In this document: positions 22,828 through 31,013 of the stretch, piece by piece
Layout of the letters: every line of letters begins with the position of its first letter
How positions within the stretch are numbered: position 1 is the first letter of the stretch
Origin: Crossiella sp. S99.2
Lineage (GTDB): Bacteria > Actinomycetota > Actinomycetes > Mycobacteriales > Pseudonocardiaceae
NCBI RefSeq assembly: GCF_023094165.1
Contig: NZ_JALMDK010000027.1
Location: 17,312 to 62,048, forward strand
Direction of reading: 5' to 3'
DNA: 44,737 bases
The notes under the pieces: generated by a model
Databases searched by the model: none
What the model saw: the letters and a program-made list of their open reading frames with translations, nothing else
What the model was told of the DNA's origin: nothing
Position numbers and translations under genes: made by a program

Positions 22828-23592
22828 GTGGGCGTGCGCGGGCGATATGTGGTCGGTGCGTTGCTGGCGGCGGCGGTCGGCGGGACGGGCGTGGCCGCCT
22901 ACACCGTGCTGACCCCACGGGGACCGGTGACCGTGGCGGAACAGCCGGTGACCGTGCAGCCACAGGCCGCGCCGGTGCCGGTGCACGAGGTCGCGCCACC
23001 GCCCTCGGCCCCGCTGGCCGAGGGCGCGCGCGGACCCGAGGTGCTCGCGGCACAGAAGGTGCTGGCCGATCAGGGCTACCAGGTGCGCGAGGTGAACGGC
23101 GTCTTCGACACCGAGACCCGGCACGCGGTGATCGCTTTCCAGAAGGTGCACGAGCTGGAGCGGACCGGGATCATCGAGGCCGCCACCGCCGCCGCGCTGC
23201 GCCACCCGGTGCGGCCGGTTGCCCAGGCACGCAAGGGTTTCCGGGTCGAGGTGGACCTGGCCAAGCAGGTCACCTACTTCCTGGACGACAACGGTGCGAT
23301 CGAGCGCATCTACGACTCCTCCACCGGCCGGGACCAGCCGGGCAAGCACACCCCGGCCGGGGAGTTCGCGGTCACCCGGCAGATCAACGGCTGGCGGCAC
23401 GCCCCGCTCGGCCCGATGTGGCGGCCCTCCTACATCGGCCAGGGCGGCAGCGATCAGGGAATCGCCTTCCACGGCGGGGAACCGGTGGAGACCTGGCCGG
23501 CCAGCAACGGGTGCATCCGGATGACCGATGCGAGTGTCAACGAGACGTTCGCCCTGCTGCGAGTGGGTACGAAGGTGCTCGTGCACCCGTGA
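22828..23592 (+). CDS. L,D-transpeptidase with peptidoglycan-binding domain
   Basis: A 254-residue exported enzyme. After a membrane or signal segment (VVGALLAAAVGGTGVAAYTV) comes a PG-binding domain (GPEVLAAQKVLADQGY, HAVIAFQKVHELERTG) and a YkuD domain (FRVEVDLAKQVTYFLDD) with the active site His215, Ser226, Cys229 in SNGCIRM. It forms 3-3 cross-links in peptidoglycan or attaches proteins to it. The start is uncertain: GTG at 22819, 22828 or 22834 are all possible; 22828 lies after GAGG. The envelope theme matches the sigma operon and wall-anchored proteins next door. Confidence 0.9.
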   Translation: MGVRGRYVVGALLAAAVGGTGVAAYTVLTPRGPVTVAEQPVTVQPQAAPVPVHEVAPPPSAPLAEGARGPEVLAAQKVLADQGYQVREVNGVFDTETRHAVIAFQKVHELERTGIIEAATAAALRHPVRPVAQARKGFRVEVDLAKQVTYFLDDNGAIERIYDSSTGRDQPGKHTPAGEFAVTRQINGWRHAPLGPMWRPSYIGQGGSDQGIAFHGGEPVETWPASNGCIRMTDASVNETFALLRVGTKVLVHP

Positions 23593-23706
23593 GTTGAGCC
23601 ACGACTGAGTGGTTCGCGGTGCGGTTGTTCACTTTTCCTGGGTATGGTGTCCGTTTGGCGTTGGCCTGTCCGGCGTTGAGACACCTACTTCCCGGGAAGG
23701 CCGGAG

Positions 23707-26700
23707 TTGACCTCAGTCGACGAGTCCTTGTTCGCCCCCACGACTATTCCGTTGGCACCAGCCGTTTTCCGCGCTGGTGCGACCCCGGCTGAGCGGACTC
23801 TGCTCGACATCCTCAACACCACGGCCCGTCGGCACCCGACCGCTCCCGCGGTCGACGATGGCAGCACCACCCTGACCTACCGCGCCCTGCTCGCCGAGGT
23901 CGAGTCGGTGCGGCAACGCCTTGCCGCACACGGCATCGGCCGCGGCGACCGGGTCGGTGTGCGCATTCCTTCGGGCACGAACGAGTTGTACGTGGGCATT
24001 CTCGGCGTGCTCGCCGCGGGCGCGGCCTACGTGCCGGTGGACGCGGAGGATCCGGACGAACGGGCCGAACTGGTCTTCGGCGAGGCCGTGGTGTGCGCGG
24101 TGCTCGGCGCCAACGGCGCACTGACCCCGCACGCCACCCCCGGCGGTTCGGTGGGTTCGCCCACCCTGGACGACGACGCCTGGATCATCTTCACCTCCGG
24201 CTCCACCGGCAAGCCCAAGGGTGTGGCGGTCAGCCACCGCAGCGCGGCCGCGTTCGTCGACGCCGAGGCCGGGCTGTTCCTCACCGAGGAGCCGATCGGG
24301 CCCGGCGACCGGGTGCTGGCCGGGCTGTCGGTGGCCTTCGACGCCTCCTGCGAGGAGATGTGGCTGGCCTGGCGGCACGGGGCCTGCCTGGTCAGCGCGC
24401 CGCGCTCGCTGGTGCGCACCGGCATGGACCTGGGCCCGTGGCTGGTCCGCAACGAGATCACCGTGGTCTCCACGGTGCCCACGCTGGCCGCGCTGTGGCC
24501 GGCGGAATGCCTGGACGACGTGCGGCTGCTCATCTTCGGCGGCGAGGCCTGCCCGCCGGAACTGGCCGAGCGGGTCGCGGTCGAGGGCCGCGAGGTCTGG
24601 AACACCTACGGGCCCACCGAGGCCACCGTGGTCGCCTGCGCCGCCCCGCTGACCGGCACCCCGCCGGTGCGGATCGGCCTGCCCCTGGACGGCTGGGAAC
24701 TGGCCGTGGTGGACGCGGCCGGAGCGGTCGTGCCGATGGGCGAGACCGGCGAACTGGTGATCGGCGGGGTCGGGCTGGCCAGGTACCTGGACCCGGCCAA
24801 GGACGCGGAGAAGTACGCGCCACTGCCCGCGCTCGGCTGGGACCGCGCCTACCGCAGCGGCGACCTGGTGCGCGCCGAGGAGGCGGGCCTGCTGTTCCTG
24901 GGCCGGGCCGACGAACAGGTCAAGCTCGGCGGACGGCGGATCGAACTGGGCGAGGTGGACGCGGCCCTGCAGGCCCTGCCCGGCATCGCCGGCGCCGCCG
25001 CGGCGGTACGCAACACCAAGGGCGGCAACCAGATCCTGGTCGGCTACCTCGCGCCGGCCGCCGCTGACGAGCCCTTCGACAAGGCAGCCGCCTTGGAGCG
25101 ACTGCGTTCCGCGCTGCCCGCGGCGCTGGTGCCGCTGCTGGCCGTGGTCGACACGCTGCCCACCCGCACCTCCGGCAAGGTCGACCGCAGCGCGCTGCCC
25201 TGGCCACTGACCACCGACGAACTGCCCGGCGCCGCACCGCAGCTGGCCGGCACCCAGGCCTGGCTGGCCGAGCAGTGGACCGAGATCCTCGGCCTGCCAC
25301 CGGAATCCGCCGACGCCGACTTCTTCGCCAGCGGTGGCGGCAGCCTGGCCGCCGCGCAGCTCATCTCGCTGGTGCGGCGCAGTTACCCGGGCAGCTCGGT
25401 GAGCGACCTCTACCAGCACTCCACCCTGGACCGGCTGGCCGCGCGGCTGGACGAGCTGGGCGCCGAGGAAGCCACCGTGCGCGTGGTCGCGCCGACCCCG
25501 CGCCGGGCCGCGCTGATCCAGCTGCTGGTGCTGCTGCCGTTGCTGACCCTGGTCGGCCTGCGCTGGATCGTCGCGCTGGCCGCGCTGAACAACGTGCTCG
25601 CCCTGTTCGGCTCCTACTCCTGGGCGCCGACCATCTCCTGGTGGTGGGTGGGCGCGGGCGCCGCGCTGCTGTTCAGCCCGCCGGGACGGATCGCCATCGC
25701 CGCCGGTGGCGCGCGGATCCTGTTGCGCCGCCTGCGTCCGGGCAGCTACCCGCGGGGCGGCAGCGTGCACCTGCGGCTGTGGACCGCCGAACGACTGGCC
25801 GTGCTCAGCGGCGCGGGCAAGCTCTCCGGCGGCTGGATCACCACCTACGCCAAGGCTCTCGGCGTGCGCATCGGGCCGGATGTGGACCTGCACGCCGCTC
25901 CCCCGGTGACCGGCATGCTCAAGCTGGGCAAGGGTTGCGCGATCGAACCCGAGGTCGACCTGTCCGGGCACTGGCTGGACGGCGATGTGGTGCACGTGGG
26001 CCGGATCCGGATCGGCGCGGGCGCGGTGATCGGCTCGCGCAGCACGGTCTTCCCCGGCGCGCGGATCGGCAAGCGGGCCGAGATCGCCGCCGGGTCGGTG
26101 GTGCGTGGTTCGGTGCCGGCCGGTCAGCACTGGGGCGGGGTGCCGGCCACCCGGTCCAGCAAGCCCAAGAGCAAGCGGCCGCACAAGACCGCCGCGCGCA
26201 GCCGCCGCTGGTCCTTCCTCTACGGCAGCACCTCGCTCGGCCTGGACCTGCTGCCGGTGCTGGCCGTGCTGCCCGCGATCGCGCTGCTGGGCTGGTTCGT
26301 CGCCGACGACACCACGCTGTCCGGGGCGATCGGCAGCGCGCTGCTGGCCGCGCCGCTGGCCGCGATCGCCTACCTGGCAGCCACCGCGTTGTTCGTGCTG
26401 GTCGGGGTGCGGTTGTTCAGCCTGGGGCTGCACGCCGGTTATCACCCGGTGCACGGCCGGATCGCCTGGCAGGCCTGGACCGTGGAACGGTTGATGAACC
26501 ACTCCCGGTCCGCGCTGTTCCCGTTGTACGCCAGCCTGTTCACCCCGGTCTGGCTGCGCATGCTGGGCATGAAGGTGGGCCGCCGGGTGGAAGCCTCCAC
26601 CGTGCTCGCGCTGCCCTCGCTGACCACGGTGGCCGACGGCGCGTTCCTGGCCGATGACACCATGGTCGGCTCCTACGAACTCGGCGGCGGCTGGCTGCGC

Positions 26701-27606
26701 ATCGACGAGGTGCGCATCGGCAAACGCGCCTTCCTGGGCAACTCCGGGATGACCGCGCCGGGTCGTTCGGTGCCCAACCGCGGCCTGGTCGGCGTGCTCT
26801 CCGCCGCGCCCAAGCGGGCCAAGGCGGGCAGCTCCTACCTGGGCATGCCGCCGATCAAACTGCCGCGCAACACCGAGAAACGCGATGAGGGCCGCACCTT
26901 CGCCCCGCCGCGCCGCCTGGTGCTGGCCCGCGCGCTGGTCGAGCTGTGCCGGGTGATCCCGGTGATGGCCACGGTCGCGCTGGCCGTGCTCACCCTGGCC
27001 GCCTTCGAGATCGTCGCCGCGCAGGCAGGGTTCGGGATCGCGCTGCTGGTCAGCGGCCTGGTGCTGTTCGGGGCCGGGGTGCTGGCCTGTGTGGTCTCCA
27101 GTGCCGCGAAATGGGTGCTGGTCGGGCGGTTCCGCGCGGTGGAGCACCCGCTGTGGAGTTCCTTCGTGTGGCGCAACGAATTGGCCGACACCTTCGTCGA
27201 GGTGCTCGCGGTGCCCTGGCTGGCCGGTGCGGTCGGCGGCACCCCGCTGATGAACCTGTGGCTGCGCTCGCTGGGCGCCAGCGTAGGCAAGGGCGTGTGG
27301 TGCGAGACCTACTGGCTGCCCGAGGCCGACCTGGTCAGCCTGGGCGCGGGCGCCAGCGTGAACCGCGGCTGTGTGGTGCAGACACACCTGTTCCACGACC
27401 GGATCATGCGGATGGACGTGGTCACCCTGGCCGCGGGCTCGACCATGGGCCCGCACGGCATCGTGCTGCCCGGGGCCACCGTCGGCGCGGGCGCCACGGT
27501 CGGACCCGGCTCGCTGGTGATGCGCGGCGAGACCGTCCCGGCCGACACCCGCTGGCTGGGCAACCCGATCGCCGCCTGGCAGCCGGAAGGATCCCGCCGA
27601 GGGTGA
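23707..27606 (+). CDS. pls: Pls/PosA-type non-ribosomal peptide synthetase (poly-lysine synthetase-like)
   Basis: A 1299-residue, single-module synthetase with no condensation or thioesterase domain. The adenylation domain (about 1-490) has FTSGSTGKPKG, NTYGPTEAT, YRSGDLV, KLGGRRIELGEVD and PTRTSGKVDR. The carrier domain has its phosphopantetheine site at Ser546 (GGGSL). From about residue 600 on it is a membrane protein with roughly six segments alternating with three tandem domains containing left-handed-helix hexapeptide stretches (about 715-820, 955-1050, 1190-1295). This is the layout of epsilon-poly-lysine synthetase, whose tandem domains polymerise the monomer. By-eye alignment to the phenylalanine model gives the code DAESIGTVVK, resembling lysine codes as I recall them. 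The TTG at 23707 follows GGAAGG. Confidence 0.88.
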   Translation: MTSVDESLFAPTTIPLAPAVFRAGATPAERTLLDILNTTARRHPTAPAVDDGSTTLTYRALLAEVESVRQRLAAHGIGRGDRVGVRIPSGTNELYVGILGVLAAGAAYVPVDAEDPDERAELVFGEAVVCAVLGANGALTPHATPGGSVGSPTLDDDAWIIFTSGSTGKPKGVAVSHRSAAAFVDAEAGLFLTEEPIGPGDRVLAGLSVAFDASCEEMWLAWRHGACLVSAPRSLVRTGMDLGPWLVRNEITVVSTVPTLAALWPAECLDDVRLLIFGGEACPPELAERVAVEGREVWNTYGPTEATVVACAAPLTGTPPVRIGLPLDGWELAVVDAAGAVVPMGETGELVIGGVGLARYLDPAKDAEKYAPLPALGWDRAYRSGDLVRAEEAGLLFLGRADEQVKLGGRRIELGEVDAALQALPGIAGAAAAVRNTKGGNQILVGYLAPAAADEPFDKAAALERLRSALPAALVPLLAVVDTLPTRTSGKVDRSALPWPLTTDELPGAAPQLAGTQAWLAEQWTEILGLPPESADADFFASGGGSLAAAQLISLVRRSYPGSSVSDLYQHSTLDRLAARLDELGAEEATVRVVAPTPRRAALIQLLVLLPLLTLVGLRWIVALAALNNVLALFGSYSWAPTISWWWVGAGAALLFSPPGRIAIAAGGARILLRRLRPGSYPRGGSVHLRLWTAERLAVLSGAGKLSGGWITTYAKALGVRIGPDVDLHAAPPVTGMLKLGKGCAIEPEVDLSGHWLDGDVVHVGRIRIGAGAVIGSRSTVFPGARIGKRAEIAAGSVVRGSVPAGQHWGGVPATRSSKPKSKRPHKTAARSRRWSFLYGSTSLGLDLLPVLAVLPAIALLGWFVADDTTLSGAIGSALLAAPLAAIAYLAATALFVLVGVRLFSLGLHAGYHPVHGRIAWQAWTVERLMNHSRSALFPLYASLFTPVWLRMLGMKVGRRVEASTVLALPSLTTVADGAFLADDTMVGSYELGGGWLRIDEVRIGKRAFLGNSGMTAPGRSVPNRGLVGVLSAAPKRAKAGSSYLGMPPIKLPRNTEKRDEGRTFAPPRRLVLARALVELCRVIPVMATVALAVLTLAAFEIVAAQAGFGIALLVSGLVLFGAGVLACVVSSAAKWVLVGRFRAVEHPLWSSFVWRNELADTFVEVLAVPWLAGAVGGTPLMNLWLRSLGASVGKGVWCETYWLPEADLVSLGAGASVNRGCVVQTHLFHDRIMRMDVVTLAAGSTMGPHGIVLPGATVGAGATVGPGSLVMRGETVPADTRWLGNPIAAWQPEGSRRG

Positions 27607-28892
27607 ACCACCAGCCCTACTTCCCCCAGCACGGCAACGAGGGGTACCGGGTCCGGCACTACGACCTGGACCTGGACTACCGCCCCAGTTCGCACCGGCT
27701 GACCGGCCGGGCCAGCGTGATCGCGGTCGCCGAGCAGGCGCTGCCCTCGATCGTGCTGGACTTCGGCCGGTTCCGGGTGGACCGGGTGCTCGTCGACGGC
27801 AAACGGCCCGCCAAGTGGTCGCACGCCAACGGCAAGCTCCGGCTGCGCCCGGCCAGGCCGCTGGCGCCGGGCGCGGAGTTCACCGTGGAGGTGCGCTACG
27901 CCGGTCCGCCGCACCCGGTGCGCAGCGCGTTCGGCGAGATCGGCTGGGACCAGCTCACCGACGGCGCCATCGTGGCCAGCCAGCCCACCGGCGCGCCGAG
28001 CTGGTTCCCGTGTGACGACCGGCCCGATTCCAAGGCCACCTACCGGATCGCGGTGACCGCGCCCAGCGACTACACCGTTTTCGCCAACGGCAGGCTGCGC
28101 TCGGTCAAGGAGCACGGCGGCAGCGCCACCTGGGTGCACCACCAGTCCGCGCCGATGCCCAGTTACCTGGCCACCGTCCAAATCGGACGGTACGAGATCC
28201 TGGAGCTGCCCGGTCCGGTGCACCAGCCCGCCGGGGTGCCCGCGGCGCTGGAATCGGTGTTCCGGCACGACTTCGGCCGCCAGCCGGAGATGCTGCGGGT
28301 GTTCCAGGAGCTGTTCGGCCCTTACCCGTTCGAGGAATACGCGGTGGTGGTCGCCGACGACGACCTGGATGTGCCGATCGAGGCGCAGGGCCTGTCCGTG
28401 TTCGGCCGCAACCACCTGGACGGCCGTCGCGGGCACGAACGCCTGGTGGCGCACGAACTGGCGCACCAGTGGTTCGGCAACAGCCTCACCCTGGCCGACT
28501 GGCGGGACATCTGGCTGCACGAGGGTTTCGCCTGCTACGCGGAATGGCTGTGGTTCGAGTTCGCCGACGGCGTGCCCGCAGGCGTTCCCGCGCAACGGTT
28601 CATGCGCAAGCTGGCCGGGCTGCCGCAGGACCTGGTGATCGGCGATCCCGGCCCGGCCCGGATGTTCGACGACCAGGTGTACGACCGGGGCGCGCTGACC
28701 TTGCACACACTGCGGCGGCACCTCGGCGATCCGGCGTTCTTCAAGCTGCTCAAGGAATGGACCGCCACCCACCGGCACGGTTCGGTGCGCACCAACGACT
28801 TCATCGCCCTGGCGCAACGGCATAGCCCGCACCCGCTGGACGAGCTGTTCCGGAAGTGGCTGTTCGAACCGGCGCTGCCCCCGGCCGGGTGA
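27603..28892 (+). CDS. M1-family zinc aminopeptidase (possible poly-lysine-degrading enzyme)
   Basis: A 429-residue short-form M1 peptidase: beta-rich N-terminal domain, then HELAH at 284-288 with the third zinc ligand Glu307, and the catalytic Tyr360 in YDRGALTLH. The usual GAMEN exopeptidase loop is replaced by IEAQGLSVF. The helical C-terminal domain of long M1 enzymes is absent. The GTG at 27603 overlaps the synthetase stop as GTGA, so the two are co-translated. Known epsilon-poly-lysine producers pair the synthetase with a zinc aminopeptidase that trims the polymer and protects the cell; that role is inferred here. No signal peptide is seen. Confidence 0.88.
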   Translation: MNHQPYFPQHGNEGYRVRHYDLDLDYRPSSHRLTGRASVIAVAEQALPSIVLDFGRFRVDRVLVDGKRPAKWSHANGKLRLRPARPLAPGAEFTVEVRYAGPPHPVRSAFGEIGWDQLTDGAIVASQPTGAPSWFPCDDRPDSKATYRIAVTAPSDYTVFANGRLRSVKEHGGSATWVHHQSAPMPSYLATVQIGRYEILELPGPVHQPAGVPAALESVFRHDFGRQPEMLRVFQELFGPYPFEEYAVVVADDDLDVPIEAQGLSVFGRNHLDGRRGHERLVAHELAHQWFGNSLTLADWRDIWLHEGFACYAEWLWFEFADGVPAGVPAQRFMRKLAGLPQDLVIGDPGPARMFDDQVYDRGALTLHTLRRHLGDPAFFKLLKEWTATHRHGSVRTNDFIALAQRHSPHPLDELFRKWLFEPALPPAG

Positions 28893-28911
28893 GCCGGGGC
28901 AACCCCGGTTC
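28891..28911 (+). terminator. Hairpin at the end of the synthetase/peptidase operon
   Basis: GAGCCGGGG and CCCCGGTTC pair (one G-T) around a CAA loop, overlapping the peptidase stop codon. No T-run, so a probable but not certain terminator. Confidence 0.5.
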
Positions 28912-28930
28912 GCACACCCCTCCGGCGCCG

Positions 28931-28989
28931 AGTTGGCCCAAGTCGTACGCATGGTTGGCCCAACCGGTCGTACCACTTTGGCCAACCAG
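28931..28989. repeat. GGCCAA-GTAC repeat units, cluster 1
   Basis: Three imperfect units of about 20-25 bases: TTGGCCCAAGTCGTAC, TTGGCCCAACCGGTCGTAC and TTTGGCCAACC. Each has GGCC(C)AA followed after a few bases by GTAC. Similar units occur at 32325..32362 and 44590..44665. The cluster fills the gap between the M1 peptidase and the next gene. Confidence 0.6.
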
Positions 28990-29026
28990 ACGGCCGACCC
29001 CGGCCCGCTGACGCAGAATGGCCGGT

Positions 29027-29836
29027 ATGAGCACCGCGAGCAGGAGAACCTTCCTCGGTCTGGCCGCCGTGACCGCGTTCCCGGTGCTGACCGCCCGGCC
29101 CGCGCTGGCCGCGGACAAGTACCCGTCCAACACCGCGCTCTACGCCGACCCGGAGCTGGCAGAGGGCATCGACTACGCCCGCCGGTACCGCCGGCCGGAG
29201 CGCTTCGACGACGATCTGAGCAAGCGGTTTCCCTTTCCGGACACCGCGATCCTGGCCCCGCACGGCGGCGCGATCGAGGGCGGCACCTCCGAGCTGTGCC
29301 ACGCCATCGGCGGTTACCACCCGGGCACCCTGGAACCCTCGCCGGCGGACGGGCCGCGGTATGACCTGTGGATGTTCGAGGGCATCCGCCCGGCCGACAA
29401 CAGCGAACTGCACGTGACCTCCACGCACTGCGACGATCCGGTCGCGCGCTCGCTGGCCGGCGGGGCATGGCGGGCGGTGGGCGTGCACGGCTGCTCCCCC
29501 ACGCCACTCGGCCTGCCAGCCGGGGCGCGGGCGGTGCTGGTCGGCGGGCGGGACGACCTGCTCCGGCAGGCGCTGCTGAACCGGTTGGGGGCGGCCGGTT
29601 TCCAGGTCGTAGACGGGGTGAGCCACCCGACGCTGTCCGGGCGGGATCCGGCGAACATCGCCAATCGCACCCTCAGCGGCGGCGGTGGCCAGCTGGAACT
29701 CACCACCGGGCTGCGGGATGCCATGTTCGGCATCAACACCCGGCCGGAGCGCCGGCACACCACGACTCCAGTCTTCTGGGACTTCGTCTCGGCCGTCCGG
29801 GTGGCGATCGCGGATGTGGCGTTGACCTCCAGTTAA
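29027..29836 (+). CDS. Tat-exported poly-gamma-glutamate hydrolase family protein
   Basis: A 269-residue protein with a Tat signal (SRRTFLGLAAVTAFPVL, cleavage near ALA). The mature part matches the phage PghP/DUF867 zinc hydrolases: ILAPHGGAIEGGTSELC gives the first His and Glu ligands, STHCDDP and VHGCSP later ones, and GRDPANIANR the conserved tail part. PghP enzymes cut gamma-linked glutamate polymers. Here it lies behind a predicted poly-lysine synthetase, so its real target may be another isopeptide polymer, or it may be unrelated. CAGAAT ends seven bases before the ATG and no ribosome site is seen, so it may be leaderless. Confidence 0.8.
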   Translation: MSTASRRTFLGLAAVTAFPVLTARPALAADKYPSNTALYADPELAEGIDYARRYRRPERFDDDLSKRFPFPDTAILAPHGGAIEGGTSELCHAIGGYHPGTLEPSPADGPRYDLWMFEGIRPADNSELHVTSTHCDDPVARSLAGGAWRAVGVHGCSPTPLGLPAGARAVLVGGRDDLLRQALLNRLGAAGFQVVDGVSHPTLSGRDPANIANRTLSGGGGQLELTTGLRDAMFGINTRPERRHTTTPVFWDFVSAVRVAIADVALTSS

Positions 29837-29858
29837 GTAGAGATTCTAACTTCGTTGT

Positions 29859-30242
29859 ATGGCAATCGAACTGAACCACACCATCGTCCAGTCCACCGAC
29901 AAGAAGGTCGCCGCGGAGTTCCTCACCGGGCTGCTCGGCCTGCCGGACGCCGTGCCGTTCGGGCCTTTCCTGGCCGTGGAACTGTCCAATCAGGTCACTC
30001 TCGACTACCTCGACGTCGAGGGCACCCCGGTGCCCAACCACTACGCGTTCATGATCACCGAGGCCGAGTTCGACGAGATCTACGGCCGGATCACCGAGCG
30101 CGGGCTGGACCACTGGGCCGACCCGATGCAGACCAGGCCGAATGAGATCAACACCAACGACGGCGGTCGCGGGGTGTACTTCCTCGGGCCGGACGGGCAC
30201 GTGCTGGAGATCATCACCCGCCCGTACGGCAGCGGTGAGTGA
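29859..30242 (+). CDS. VOC (glyoxalase/dioxygenase fold) family protein
   Basis: A 127-residue single-unit VOC protein: IELNHTIVQSTDKKVAAEFL at the start, a central NHYAFMITE and the closing GRGVYFLGPDGHVLEIITRPY. Two such beta-alpha units usually form a metal site; His in NHTIV, His in NHYAF and Glu in LEII are likely ligands. Members include glyoxalases, resistance proteins and dioxygenases; the substrate cannot be told. The start has no ribosome site; TCTAAC or TAACTT lies six to eight bases upstream, suggesting a leaderless mRNA. Confidence 0.82.
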   Translation: MAIELNHTIVQSTDKKVAAEFLTGLLGLPDAVPFGPFLAVELSNQVTLDYLDVEGTPVPNHYAFMITEAEFDEIYGRITERGLDHWADPMQTRPNEINTNDGGRGVYFLGPDGHVLEIITRPYGSGE

Positions 30243-30313
30243 CCGGACCTGAACCCGTCGTAGCCTGCACAGTATCTTCACACTCTCTCCGCCCCCTCTC
30301 CATGGCGGCCGCC

Positions 30314-30319
30314 TAGGGT
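30314..30319 (+). promoter_or_regulatory. -10 element for the two-component operon (leaderless)
   Basis: TAGGGT ends seven bases before the ATG of the response regulator, with no ribosome site between. Confidence 0.5.
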
Positions 30320-30326
30320 CGGTGCC

Positions 30327-31013
30327 ATGGCTGGGGAAACACACCGGGTGCTGGTGGTCGAGGACGAGTTGACCATCGCCAGCTCCATCGCGGTCCGGCT
30401 GCGGGCCGAGGGCTTCGCGGTGGAGCTGGCGCACGACGGACCGGCCGCGGTGGCCAAGGCCGCCGAGCTGGATCCGGACCTGGTGGTGCTGGACATCATG
30501 CTGCCCGGCTTCGACGGGCTGGAGGTGTGCCGGCGGATCCAGGCCCGGCGCGCGGTGCCGGTGCTGATGCTCACCGCGCGGGACGACGAGACCGATCTGC
30601 TGGTCGGCCTGGCCGTCGGCGCGGATGACTACCTCACCAAACCCTTCTCCATCCGGGAGCTGGCGGCCCGGGTGCACGCGCTGCTCCGGCGAGTGGAACG
30701 GGCCGCCCAGGCCCGCACCGCCGGAGTGTCGCTGCGGGTGGGGGACCTCGAGATCGACCCGGTGGAACGGCGGGTGCACCGGGCCGGGACCGAGGTCCAC
30801 CTCACCCCCACCGAGTTCGAGCTGCTGACCCGGCTGGCCGAACGGCCACGCGCGGTGCTGCCCAGGGAGCAACTGCTCGCCGAGGTGTGGGGCTTCGCCG
30901 GACCGGCGGCCACCCGCACCGTGGACAGTCACGTGAAAGCGTTGCGGCGCAAGCTCGGCAGCGATGTGATCCGCACCGTGCACGGCATCGGCTACGCGCT
31001 GGAGACGCCGTGA
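30327..31013 (+). CDS. OmpR-family response regulator
   Basis: A 228-residue regulator. The receiver domain has the acidic pair in VVEDE, phospho-acceptor Asp56 (VVLDIMLPG), Thr in LMLTARDD and Lys in YLTKPF. The C-terminal winged helix has LTPTEFELLTRLAERP and RTVDSHVKALRRKLG, the DNA-reading helix of the OmpR/PhoB family. It overlaps the kinase gene as GTGA. It would be phosphorylated by that kinase and act as transcription factor; possible targets include the membrane protein gene downstream. Confidence 0.95.
   Translation: MAGETHRVLVVEDELTIASSIAVRLRAEGFAVELAHDGPAAVAKAAELDPDLVVLDIMLPGFDGLEVCRRIQARRAVPVLMLTARDDETDLLVGLAVGADDYLTKPFSIRELAARVHALLRRVERAAQARTAGVSLRVGDLEIDPVERRVHRAGTEVHLTPTEFELLTRLAERPRAVLPREQLLAEVWGFAGPAATRTVDSHVKALRRKLGSDVIRTVHGIGYALETP

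Noticed and set aside
23713..27456. Very long open frame on the strand opposite the synthetase gene, and similar ones opposite the GH3, dinG and lanM genes
   Set aside because: They arise from strong GC bias at third codon positions. Their translations are low-complexity (Arg/Gln/Gly/His-rich) with no family motifs, whereas the chosen strands carry clear domains.
23707..27606. Synthetase as part of a siderophore or multi-module peptide pathway
   Set aside because: There is one adenylation and one carrier domain, no condensation or thioesterase domain, no further modules, no MbtH-like gene and no siderophore transport genes nearby.
28931..28989. Possible CRISPR array
   Set aside because: The units are imperfect, with no constant repeat and unique spacer pattern, too few copies, and no cas genes nearby.
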